Source: a bacterium
GTDB taxonomy: Bacteria; DRYD01
Assembly (NCBI GenBank): GCA_026418475.1
Contig: JAOABG010000002.1
Coordinates: 1-35,508, forward strand
Length of the DNA stretch: 35,508 nucleotides
Direction: 5' to 3'
The translations under genes were made by a program, and so were the position numbers. Shown one piece after another: positions 26,999 to 35,508 of this stretch. Position 1 is the stretch's first letter. Each line of letters opens with the position of its first letter. The notes under the pieces were generated by a model. That model was not told where the DNA came from. It saw only the letters and a list, made by a program, of their open reading frames with translations, and did not search any database.

Positions 26999-28525
26999 AT
27001 GATTGAAATTTCAAATAAAAAGGCTATAGTATTTGATACCAGTGTTAAACACAGCAACAAATGTAAATGTAAAGTTTGTAGGACATATAGAACTCTTCCC
27101 AAAGCTAAGTTTTTGTTACCAGTGGACATTAAAAAGTATTTTCCTATTCTTATAATAAACCCCTTTATTTCTTTCATTTTCATCAGTAAATTATTTGATG
27201 TTATAAACTCAAAATACTTGGATGTATCATTTGATACATCAAAAATAATAATTGATAATCAGATTATGGAATTATTAAGTTCCAATTTCTCCAATAATTT
27301 CATAAATTGTATCAATTTTATTATAAACAAAGATATTTTCAATACAGTTGGATTCTTTGAAGAAAGCTTGGATAAATTTAACGATTTTGAAATGTTTTAT
27401 CTATCGGGTTTAATAAATTTTTATCTTCAGAATCTTGACAAATCTTTTGATAGTTTATCAAGTGCATTTGAAACCCTCTTTAATAAATCCTTAGAAGAAC
27501 CACTAAGCAATCTAGAGATTGAAGATGTACATTTGTTCTTCTTATTCGATTTGATGGTTGTTTCTTTATATTCCAAAAAATATGACGTCTTTGCAAAAAT
27601 CCTTGAATATCTAATTACATTGAACAATGATTTCAGTTTATATTCTTTCATGTTATATATTTTTATGTTTTTCTATATTTACGATAGCTATGTTTTATTA
27701 GAAAATATAACAGTAATAAAAGAAAATATAGATTTTATTAATAAATCAATAGATGATTTTTGGAATCCCAATGTAATAAAAGCTTACATACTATATATCA
27801 TGTTAAGCATCTCGATTTACAGACCCGAAGTTTATAATATCTTAAAAAATGAGTTAAATACTATCGTTCAAAATATTAATCCAAATACATCCAATATTGA
27901 AGATCATATAAACATAATAAAAAACTGTGTAGAATTAGATAAAGATAACATTTTATACAAGATAGCTCTACATAGTATTGATAAGAACCTATATAAAGAT
28001 TTCATTTCTTCATTGGAATTTTTACCATTGAACAAGACAATCTCAAATTTTGTGGATTATGTAAAATTTTCGGATATAGTAGTTTCTAAATTAATTCTTC
28101 AAGATATAGGATTTAATATTAATTTTGTTAAGTTAAGAGAATTAGTGGAATCCGAACCTAATAATCCTTTCTTTTGGTTTATAAACGGCCTATATAATTT
28201 TGTAAATACGGATTTTGATGTGGCAAATAATTATTTTAGAGGTGCAGTGGCCACGGATAATTCATTCACTGAGGCAAGAATATTCTTTGCAACAACCTCA
28301 TTTTTAACAGGCGACATAGAAAAATCTTTCAAAATTCTAGAGAACTCATTAAATACATACACGGGCTACTTGTTAGATATAATATTAATTAATATGTCAG
28401 TTATATATAAAATAACGAATAGAGAAGAGTTTATTCAAAACGTATACAATGAGTTATCAAATTTAGAGAGTGTTGAAATATTACAAAATATTCTCAAGGA
28501 GGTAGAAAATGAGAAACTGGACTGA
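26999..28525 (+). CDS. Unknown protein with N-terminal CxCxxC cysteine cluster and TPR-like helical C-terminus
   Basis: 508-aa ORF packed between hslU and kamA (17-nt overlap with kamA); HSNKCKCKVCRTYRTLPK near the N-terminus; TPR-like FFWFINGLYNFVNTDFDVANNYFRGAVATDNSFTEARIFFATTSFLTGDIEKSFKILENSL. Confidence 0.8.
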   Translation: MIEISNKKAIVFDTSVKHSNKCKCKVCRTYRTLPKAKFLLPVDIKKYFPILIINPFISFIFISKLFDVINSKYLDVSFDTSKIIIDNQIMELLSSNFSNNFINCINFIINKDIFNTVGFFEESLDKFNDFEMFYLSGLINFYLQNLDKSFDSLSSAFETLFNKSLEEPLSNLEIEDVHLFFLFDLMVVSLYSKKYDVFAKILEYLITLNNDFSLYSFMLYIFMFFYIYDSYVLLENITVIKENIDFINKSIDDFWNPNVIKAYILYIMLSISIYRPEVYNILKNELNTIVQNINPNTSNIEDHINIIKNCVELDKDNILYKIALHSIDKNLYKDFISSLEFLPLNKTISNFVDYVKFSDIVVSKLILQDIGFNINFVKLRELVESEPNNPFFWFINGLYNFVNTDFDVANNYFRGAVATDNSFTEARIFFATTSFLTGDIEKSFKILENSLNTYTGYLLDIILINMSVIYKITNREEFIQNVYNELSNLESVEILQNILKEVENEKLD

Positions 28526-29825
28526 GATAGAAATGTGGAAAGATGTAACACAGGAACAGTTTGAAGATTTTCATTGGCAAACACAAAATAGAATCACCAA
28601 CCTTGAGAAATTAAAAAAAGTTATCAATTTGACAGAAAGCGAAGAAAAAGCCATTAAAGAAGGAGTTGGTGAAATATTCACATTGGGAATAACACCATAT
28701 TATGCTTTATTAATGGATCCTGACGATCCAAATGACCCCATAAGATTGCAAGCTGTACCATCATATCACGAATTAGAGGAGAGCACATTTGATCTAGAAG
28801 ATCCACTGGCTGAAGATGTGGATATGCCAGTTCCTGGAGTAGTTCATAGATATCCTGATAGAGTTTTATTCTTAGTTACAGACAGATGTTCTGTATATTG
28901 TAGGCATTGTACAAGAAGCAGGATGGTCAGTTACAGGCCGACCCCTTGGAGCCAAATTGAAATGGGAATAGAATACATAAGGAAAACGAAAGAAATAAGA
29001 GACATAGTGGTATCTGGTGGCGATTCCCTTTCTTTAAGTGATGAAAAAATAGAAAAAGTACTACAAGGTTTGAGAAGTATACCTCATGTTGAAATAATAA
29101 GATTAGGTTCAAGAATGCCTGTAACCAATCCAATGAGAATAACAGAAAAACTGATTTCAATAATAAAAAAGTACCATCCCGTGTTTTTAAACACCCACTT
29201 CAATCATCCCAAAGAGATAACTAAATATTCAGAAAGAGCTCTAAACATGTTGGCTGATGCGGGTGTAGTTCTTGGTAATCAGACAGTGTTGTTGAGAGGA
29301 GTAAATGACTGCCCATTTACAATGAAAAAACTTTTTCAATTGTTATTAAAGAACAGGTGTAGACCATACTACATTTATCAATGTGATTTAACAGAAGGGT
29401 TAGAACATTTCAGAACAAGAGTAGCCAAAGGAATAGAAATAATGGAATTCCTCAGAGGACATACTTCGGGATTAGCAAATCCATACTTTGTTGTTGATGC
29501 TCCCGGAGGTGGAGGTAAAATACCAGTAATGCCAAACTATTTAATTTCAATGTCTTCCGACAGGGTAATTTTGAGGAATTATGAAGGAAAAATATTTATG
29601 TATCCCGAACCAAAGCACGCTGACTCTCCTCATAATCCAGATACATGTATATATTGCCAAGAAATGAAAGATCAACTAGATGGGGTAGCAAAACTTCTAT
29701 GGGAAGGTAACAGGTCAAAAGTTAATTTAGATCCCGAAAATAAAAGAGATATAAGAAGAAAAACTAAGCAAATAATAAAGGAAGAATTAACAGAATTAAT
29801 GAAACAGAGAACAAGTTGTTCATAG
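28509..29825 (+). CDS. kamA: Lysine 2,3-aminomutase (radical SAM)
   Basis: WQTQNRITNLEKL, ITPYYALLMDPDDPNDPIRLQAVPS, PVPGVVHRYPDRVLFLVTDRCSVYCRHCTRSR (CxxxCxxC), YQCDLTEGLEHFRT, VVDAPGGGGKIPVMPNYL; strong RBS AAGGAGGTAGAAA. Confidence 0.95.
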   Translation: MRNWTEIEMWKDVTQEQFEDFHWQTQNRITNLEKLKKVINLTESEEKAIKEGVGEIFTLGITPYYALLMDPDDPNDPIRLQAVPSYHELEESTFDLEDPLAEDVDMPVPGVVHRYPDRVLFLVTDRCSVYCRHCTRSRMVSYRPTPWSQIEMGIEYIRKTKEIRDIVVSGGDSLSLSDEKIEKVLQGLRSIPHVEIIRLGSRMPVTNPMRITEKLISIIKKYHPVFLNTHFNHPKEITKYSERALNMLADAGVVLGNQTVLLRGVNDCPFTMKKLFQLLLKNRCRPYYIYQCDLTEGLEHFRTRVAKGIEIMEFLRGHTSGLANPYFVVDAPGGGGKIPVMPNYLISMSSDRVILRNYEGKIFMYPEPKHADSPHNPDTCIYCQEMKDQLDGVAKLLWEGNRSKVNLDPENKRDIRRKTKQIIKEELTELMKQRTSCS

Positions 29826-29839
29826 AGAGAGGGACAAAA

Positions 29840-29995
29840 ATGAGTAAAGAGAAAATAGGAAAATCTCTTATATTGGCAGGGTTTATAATAATCGTAATAG
29901 GAACAGTAATATACTTATTCCAAGAAGAAGAAGAGGTAAAAAATATCAAAGACCTAATAAAAGAAGCTGACAAAATTATAAAAGAAAACAGATAA
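29840..29995 (+). CDS. Small single-pass membrane protein, 51 aa, unknown function
   Basis: ATG 29840 to TAA 29995: MSKEKIGKSLILAGFIIIVIGTVIYLFQEEEEVKNIKDLIKEADKIIKENR; GAGAGAGGGAC upstream; its stop directly abuts the ATG of the next gene (29996). Below the ORF-track size cut-off. Confidence 0.75.
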   Translation: MSKEKIGKSLILAGFIIIVIGTVIYLFQEEEEVKNIKDLIKEADKIIKENR

Positions 29996-32512
29996 ATGAA
30001 TTATTTCCCTTTAGCCGTTTTACTTACTATAGGGGTAGTTTTTTGGTTTTTAGACAGTGTCTGGAATTTATTTGGTAAACAATTTTTAAGCAACTTTTTT
30101 TTTGCTGGTGGCTTGCATCCAGGAGAACAATACATTTATATAATCGTCTTATCGTTCACAAATCTCATAGCAATATTTTTAAGTTTTTTAAGAAAGGATA
30201 TTTGGAAAAATGGATTCTATTTCAGTAAAGGGTTATTTTTTTACTTTTTATTTATTGTAATTATTTCAATATCCACTCTGTTTTTCTCAGTAGACAAGTT
30301 TGAAAGTTACAGAGAATTCTGGATCTACCTTTTAATGTTCAGCTTATCAATTTATATTTATAATTTTGTTTTTAATCAGAAAGATAAAGAGGAGTTTCTT
30401 TATAATTATTGCTTAATACTTTTAACCATCTTTATAGTTAGTATTTTAATAGCCGTTATAGTAAATTTAGGATTACCAACAGGTTCACCATGGATGTCAT
30501 TATTTTATCAAAAAAATGCCTATGGAGGGTTTATCCTTTTATTTTTACCCTTAACTTTTTCGCTTTTCCTTTTCTCAATGGTATACAAAGAATATTATAA
30601 ATCCATCATATTTTTTACCGCCTTTATATTTGGGATATTTACTCTTATTTTCAGTGGCTCCAAAGCTTCATTTTTATCATTTTTAATCTGTTTACCTTTG
30701 TATTTCGCTTTTCTTAAGATTTTTAAATTGATAAATCTGTTAAATATTATTGATAAAAAAATGAAGAGATTATTTATTATTGCAGCATCTTTTTCTGTTG
30801 TTTTACTATTTTTACAACTTGTTTTAGATTCTAAATTCACATTCGCCTTAATAAATTCTTTAAAAGCTTTAATTTTTGGTTTAACCAATACAGTTGTGGC
30901 AAGAGTTGATTTTTGGGAATCAAGCTTAAAAATAGCACAAGATTTCCTATTCGGTTGTGGATTATATAACTTCTCTAAGGTTTATCCCCTATACCAAGCA
31001 TCTTTTTATTTTTATTCTAAGGATCCACATAATTACTATTTAAAACTCATTTCAGAAATTGGATACATAGGGTTCATCTTTTTTATAACAATGATAATAT
31101 ATTTCATTTACAAATCCTCCATAATTTATAGTAAAGTATATTCTCTTTTGGTAAGCCAATATAGCCAACAAAAAAACATTTTTAGTTTAGATCAAGCAGA
31201 TAATAACTTATCAAAATTAGGAATATATATTCTATCTTCAGGAATAAGTATTGGTTTAATTCAAAGTCTATTACATATTGCATTTGATGTTGATTTCAAG
31301 TTTGCTTATATTCTAATCATATTTACAACAATTTTTTTTGTAAATATGGCAATTGTAGATTCTTTTGAAAGCAATCCAGCTGATAATAATAAAAATTTGA
31401 AATTCTTCTATTTAAAGCTCCTGTGGGCTATAATATTTATACCACTCTCATTGTTAGGCTTACATTACGGTATAAAGGAATATATTGCATACAAAATTGA
31501 TAGAGAAGTAGAAAAAACAGGAGATTATAAACAATACATAAGAGTAATAAACAATTCTTTATCCTCTTCTTCAAAATATGTGACGCTTGCAGAATTATAC
31601 AGAGTTAGTTACAATTTCGAAGAAGCTATAAAATATAATAAAAAAGCAATAGAACTATGTAAATACAATATAAATGCTTATTTATCTTTATCTTTTTTGT
31701 ATAATGACAAAATAGAATCTCTTCTTTCAATTTATACACAAGATACGATAATAAAAGATAAAATAAACAGAAATATTTCATTATTATCACAAGATCTCAA
31801 AAAAACAGTATTGGAATCTTTTAAATATGATAATAAAAATTATCCGGATTTTTATCTACTCCTTGCTCAGAGTTATGAATACAGAAATACCAAAAATTAC
31901 AAAAATCTATACAAAAATATCTTCAAAGTGGTTTACCCACCTTCAGAATACGTCAACCTAATGGATATAAGATACACAACATTTGGTGATATTATTTCAC
32001 AAGCATACATCAAATACTTAATAGATGATTTCATTAGATGTCAAAAAGATAATGGGATTGAATACTGTGAAAAGGTAACAGAATACCTGTATGAACCACT
32101 AATTAAGTATAATATTAGAACAAATATAGAAGACTTTTATTTATTAGGTGCCATATCTTTCTACGTAACAGCAAAAAAACTATACAACATTGACTATCAT
32201 AAATCAATAGAAAGTTTCAAAAAAGCCAAAGAAGTATTAGAAAAAATATATACTCAAGATTTTGTTAACCTATATTATTATACAGCCTGTTATATGTATT
32301 TAGGAAATTATACAACATCCTTAGAATTATCTAAAATAATTTTTTCTTTTCCAATGGTTGAAAAACTTTCAAAGGAACAAAAAGAAAAACTCAAATTAGC
32401 TAAAATAAATAACTACGCAATCCTTTCTCACATATATAGTAAGCAAAACTATAAAAAATTAGCAGAAGAGTATGCAAAATTATACATCAAATACTCAGAA
32501 ACAAAAAAATAA
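29996..32512 (+). CDS. O-antigen ligase/Wzy-type polymerase membrane protein with C-terminal TPR-like region
   Basis: About 12 hydrophobic segments; FYQKNAYGGFILLFLPL, FSGSKASFLSFL, ARVDFWESSLKIAQDFLFGCGLYNF, DPHNYYLKLISEIGYIGFIFF are O-antigen ligase features; TPR-like repeats after about residue 500. Confidence 0.85.
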   Translation: MNYFPLAVLLTIGVVFWFLDSVWNLFGKQFLSNFFFAGGLHPGEQYIYIIVLSFTNLIAIFLSFLRKDIWKNGFYFSKGLFFYFLFIVIISISTLFFSVDKFESYREFWIYLLMFSLSIYIYNFVFNQKDKEEFLYNYCLILLTIFIVSILIAVIVNLGLPTGSPWMSLFYQKNAYGGFILLFLPLTFSLFLFSMVYKEYYKSIIFFTAFIFGIFTLIFSGSKASFLSFLICLPLYFAFLKIFKLINLLNIIDKKMKRLFIIAASFSVVLLFLQLVLDSKFTFALINSLKALIFGLTNTVVARVDFWESSLKIAQDFLFGCGLYNFSKVYPLYQASFYFYSKDPHNYYLKLISEIGYIGFIFFITMIIYFIYKSSIIYSKVYSLLVSQYSQQKNIFSLDQADNNLSKLGIYILSSGISIGLIQSLLHIAFDVDFKFAYILIIFTTIFFVNMAIVDSFESNPADNNKNLKFFYLKLLWAIIFIPLSLLGLHYGIKEYIAYKIDREVEKTGDYKQYIRVINNSLSSSSKYVTLAELYRVSYNFEEAIKYNKKAIELCKYNINAYLSLSFLYNDKIESLLSIYTQDTIIKDKINRNISLLSQDLKKTVLESFKYDNKNYPDFYLLLAQSYEYRNTKNYKNLYKNIFKVVYPPSEYVNLMDIRYTTFGDIISQAYIKYLIDDFIRCQKDNGIEYCEKVTEYLYEPLIKYNIRTNIEDFYLLGAISFYVTAKKLYNIDYHKSIESFKKAKEVLEKIYTQDFVNLYYYTACYMYLGNYTTSLELSKIIFSFPMVEKLSKEQKEKLKLAKINNYAILSHIYSKQNYKKLAEEYAKLYIKYSETKK

Positions 32513-33728
32513 TTTCTTTGAGTTATTATATATTAATAATAATTTACGTATAGGTAAACTAAGAAATAGTATAGGGCAAGAATTGTTAACACCGGCTTTC
32601 ATTCCTGTAGCAACCAACGCCTCAATAAGAGCACTTGACAGTATAAAAGTTAAAGAATTAGGTATCAATGGTATATTTGTTAATACATATCACATGCATC
32701 TAACACCTGGAGAAGATATAGTTCAAGAACTTGGTGGATTACATAAATTCATGAATTATAATGGATTAATATTTACTGACAGTGGAGGTTTCCAGGCATT
32801 CAGTTTAGGACAAGCAATCACAGACGGAGTTGGAAAAATAGTTAGTATCTTCTCAAAAGAAGGTAGAAAAAAGCAAATAAGTCAAGAAAAGTTGGCTGAA
32901 GTAACTGATGAATATATAATTTTTAAAAGCCATATAGATGGTAGAATATTAAAATTAACTCCTGAGAATTCAATACTTATACAACACAAATTGGGATCTG
33001 ATATATTAATGGTTCTTGACGAGTGTACTTCCCCATTGGCATCTTATGAATATACCAAATCATCAATGGAAAGGTCTTCAAAATGGGCTTTGAGATGCTT
33101 AGATTTTTTTAAAAAGCACAACAAAGGAAACCAATACCTTTATGGAATAATCCAAGGAGGGTACCATTATGATCTGAGGATAAAATCAGCAGAATTTATA
33201 TGCTCCTTAGATTTTGATGGAATAGCAATAGGAGGTTCATTGGGAACTTCCAGAGATAACATAGCAGAAATTCTTTCTTGGATTATAGATTACATACCTC
33301 AGGAAAAACCCAGACACTTGCTTGGAATAGGTAGTATCCCAGAAATATTCACAGCAATAGAGAACGGCATTGACACTTTTGATTGTGTTATACCAACAAG
33401 GTATGCAAGAACAGGAACCGTCTTTGTTAATGAACCACCCAACTTCATAAGAGACATAACAGCTAAACATTACAAAAACATAGAATCAAAGAAGTACGAT
33501 TTACCCATAGAACAAGACTGTGAGTGCTACACATGCAAAAATTACACGGTTGCCTACTTAAACCATCTATTTTACGTTGGTGAAATTTCGGTTATGACTC
33601 TTCTTACAATACACAATCTAAACTTCTATGACAAACTTTTAAAGAAAATAAGACAAGCAATATTAGAAAACAAATACTTCGAATTCAAACAACATTTTTT
33701 CAAAAGTGAAAACACTCTGTATAACTAA
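32472..33728 (+). CDS. tgt: tRNA-guanine transglycosylase family protein
   Basis: TPAFIPVATNASIRAL, NTYHMHLTPGEDIV, FTDSGGFQAFSLG, FKSHIDGRILKLTPENSI, DECTSP, GIIQGGYHYDLR, HLLGIGSIPEIF, FDCVIPTRYARTG, zinc motif CECYTCKNYTVAYLNHLF. Confidence 0.93.
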   Translation: MQNYTSNTQKQKNNFFELLYINNNLRIGKLRNSIGQELLTPAFIPVATNASIRALDSIKVKELGINGIFVNTYHMHLTPGEDIVQELGGLHKFMNYNGLIFTDSGGFQAFSLGQAITDGVGKIVSIFSKEGRKKQISQEKLAEVTDEYIIFKSHIDGRILKLTPENSILIQHKLGSDILMVLDECTSPLASYEYTKSSMERSSKWALRCLDFFKKHNKGNQYLYGIIQGGYHYDLRIKSAEFICSLDFDGIAIGGSLGTSRDNIAEILSWIIDYIPQEKPRHLLGIGSIPEIFTAIENGIDTFDCVIPTRYARTGTVFVNEPPNFIRDITAKHYKNIESKKYDLPIEQDCECYTCKNYTVAYLNHLFYVGEISVMTLLTIHNLNFYDKLLKKIRQAILENKYFEFKQHFFKSENTLYN

Positions 33729-34329
33729 TTTATTATCAAACTTATCATTTTCGGTTGTTCAAAATAATGAAATAATAATTGATTTATTTGTAGCAACTCA
33801 AAACCAAATATCCAACCTATCAGATATCCTAGGCTTTATAAATAATCATGTCAAATTAGAAGAAATAGATAGGGTGTTTGTGACGAACGGTCCAGGATAT
33901 TTTACAACAGTAAGAACATCGTGTATAGTAGCACAGACCATATCATTCTTCCTGAAAAAAGAACTAACTTTCATTGATAACTTTAAAGCGTTGAAAAATA
34001 TTAATAAATTCCTATTCAAAGAAACCAACGTTATACCAGTAGTAAAAATAGCTTCCCACCGATACAGATTTAAAATTAATAATCCAAACAATAATTCAAA
34101 TAATTATCATTCAGAAGCATCAGAAATCAGAGAACTGATAAATGTTTATCACAAAGAAAATAAAAAAATCATTTTTAACGATTTTAGCATAAAAGAGCTA
34201 GAAATTTTGGAAGATGAAAAGGTAGAATTTAGAGATTTATCGAAAATATTCAGAGCAGGGCTGGTTTACATGTCATCAACCCAAAACTTGTCAATATCTA
34301 ATGACTATAACATAAAAATAAATTATTAG
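33706..34329 (+). CDS. tsaB: TsaB-like protein (t6A biosynthesis accessory, YeaZ family), divergent; GTG start
   Basis: KTLCITNLLSNLSFSVVQNNEII...EIDRVFVTNGPGYFTTVRTSCIVAQTISFFLKKELTFIDNFKAL resembles the TsaB core (GPGSFTGLRIG..A.G). Confidence 0.75.
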   Translation: MKTLCITNLLSNLSFSVVQNNEIIIDLFVATQNQISNLSDILGFINNHVKLEEIDRVFVTNGPGYFTTVRTSCIVAQTISFFLKKELTFIDNFKALKNINKFLFKETNVIPVVKIASHRYRFKINNPNNNSNNYHSEASEIRELINVYHKENKKIIFNDFSIKELEILEDEKVEFRDLSKIFRAGLVYMSSTQNLSISNDYNIKINY

Positions 34330-34333
34330 GTCC

Positions 34334-34819
34334 ATGGAAAGATTTGGATTGGGGTTTGATAGTCACAAATACAAAGTAGGAAATGGACTGAAATTAGGCG
34401 GGGTATTTATACCCTGTAAATACTCATTCAAAGCACATTCAGATGGAGATATAATAATCCATGCGTTAATAGATTCAATCTTAGGAGCACTACCGGATAT
34501 ATTTGAATACAGAAACATTGGGACGATTTTTCCAGACAGTGACCCAACATACAAAGAGGCCGATTCTATTTCACTTCTTAACCAAATCCTTGATAAAGTC
34601 CATCCTTGGAAAATTGAAAGTTGTGATATAGTATTAATCATAGAAGAACCCAAAATAGGTAAAAACATAATTGACATAATAGAAAATCTAAAAAAAATAT
34701 TAAAAACAGATATAGTAAACGTCAAACCCAAAACAGCAGAAGGATTGGGATTAATAGGAAACAAAAAAGGAGCAGCAGCATTCTGTATAATAAAACTTAA
34801 ATATGATAGTAAGAAATAA
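34334..34819 (+). CDS. ispF: 2-C-methyl-D-erythritol 2,4-cyclodiphosphate synthase
   Basis: FGLGFDSHKY, LKLGGVFIPCKYSFKAHSDGDIIIHALIDSILGALPDI, IGTIFPDSDPTYKEADSISLL, VNVKPKTAEGLGLIGNKKGAAAFCIIKL. Confidence 0.93.
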   Translation: MERFGLGFDSHKYKVGNGLKLGGVFIPCKYSFKAHSDGDIIIHALIDSILGALPDIFEYRNIGTIFPDSDPTYKEADSISLLNQILDKVHPWKIESCDIVLIIEEPKIGKNIIDIIENLKKILKTDIVNVKPKTAEGLGLIGNKKGAAAFCIIKLKYDSKK

Positions 34820-35508
34820 TCAGCAATTAGAAAAAATAAGAATGGCAGGAGCAATTAATTCCTTCACTCTATTTTTGCTCCAAAAAATCACATTAGAAAA
34901 TTTTGACAAAATTAATGCAAAAATATTGGATGAATTAAGTTTTAAAATAATAACCACTCTTGGAGGTAAACCATCCTTCAAAAACTATAAACCACCATTT
35001 TCAAACAATCATTATCCTTATAGTATAACAATTTCAATAAATGAAGAAATTGTTCATGGATTACCCACAGAAGACAAGAAGTTCAAAATCGGTGATGTGG
35101 TTAGCATAGACTCAGGAACTAACTTTGAAGGGTTACATGTGGATAGTGCAATATCTTTTACAATAGGTGAGAAAAACAAAAAAATAGTAGAAGTTTGTGA
35201 AGAATCTCTATACCTAGCAATAGCAAAAATAAGACATGGAAATTATATAAAAGAAATGAGCAGAGAAATAGAAAATTTCGTTAAAAAAAATGGGTTCAAT
35301 GTAGTAAGGCAACTAACTGGGCATGGAGTAGGCAAAACTATACATGATGATCCTGAGATACCCAATTTTTATATTCCCGAATACTCCAAAAGATTTTATA
35401 ATGGTATGTTGGTAGCGATAGAACCGATGATAACTGAAGGTTTACCAGATATAGAAGTTTTAGAAGATCAATGGACAATAGTAACAAAAGACAGATCTAT
35501 ATCTGCAC
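34803..35508 (+). CDS. map: Methionine aminopeptidase type I, C-terminus cut by window edge
   Basis: Translation from ATG 34803: MIVRNNQQLEKIRMAGAINSF...ITISINEEIVHGLPTEDKKFKIGDVVSIDSGTNFEGLHVDSAISF...LTGHGVGKTIHDDPEIPNF...GMLVAIEPMITEG...EDQWTIVTKDRSISA; metal ligands D, D, H, E visible. Open at window end. Confidence 0.95.
   Translation, partial: MIVRNNQQLEKIRMAGAINSFTLFLLQKITLENFDKINAKILDELSFKIITTLGGKPSFKNYKPPFSNNHYPYSITISINEEIVHGLPTEDKKFKIGDVVSIDSGTNFEGLHVDSAISFTIGEKNKKIVEVCEESLYLAIAKIRHGNYIKEMSREIENFVKKNGFNVVRQLTGHGVGKTIHDDPEIPNFYIPEYSKRFYNGMLVAIEPMITEGLPDIEVLEDQWTIVTKDRSISA

Noticed and set aside
34363-34854. 163-aa minus-strand ORF over ispF/map
   Set aside because: Antisense to convincing IspF; no RBS or family motif.
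1-35508. CRISPR arrays, transposons, phage or restriction/defence islands
   Set aside because: No spaced direct repeats, transposase, integrase or Cas/defence motifs were found; YraN alone is a housekeeping-type family and not evidence of a defence system.

Overview
AT-rich bacterial chromosomal window with about 30 tightly packed genes. From roughly 0.9 to 24.3 kb nearly everything is on the minus strand; from 24.3 kb to the end everything is on the plus strand. Recognisable minus-strand genes: an EEP-family nuclease/phosphatase (partial), a HemY-like FAD oxidoreductase, rsmH, a PaaK-like adenylate-forming enzyme, a DUF2085 membrane protein, a GT9 glycosyltransferase, gmd, trxB, a large GAF/SpoIIE-type PP2C phosphatase, mutM, a BatA-like VWA protein, a GAF/HD-GYP protein, ftsE, a HEAT-repeat protein, a FliA-like sigma factor, a NamZ/DUF1343 protein, comEC, yraN, tRNA-Gly(GCC), a ureohydrolase, an alkaline phosphatase and a membrane protein. 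Plus-strand genes: deoB, hslU, a CxCxxC/TPR-like unknown, kamA, a 51-aa membrane peptide, an O-antigen ligase/TPR protein, tgt, a tsaB-like gene, ispF and map (partial). No CRISPR array, transposase, rRNA or clear phage module was seen. The best candidates for something undescribed are: an isolated plus-strand Ser/Gln-rich coiled-coil protein with a near-perfect Shine-Dalgarno and a 16-bp hairpin terminator; a co-directional sigma/HEAT/FtsE/HD-GYP/VWA/PP2C signalling block; the tRNA-Gly-yraN-comEC-namZ unit; and the CKCKVC protein between hslU and kamA. All function calls come from motif recognition by eye; no searches were run.
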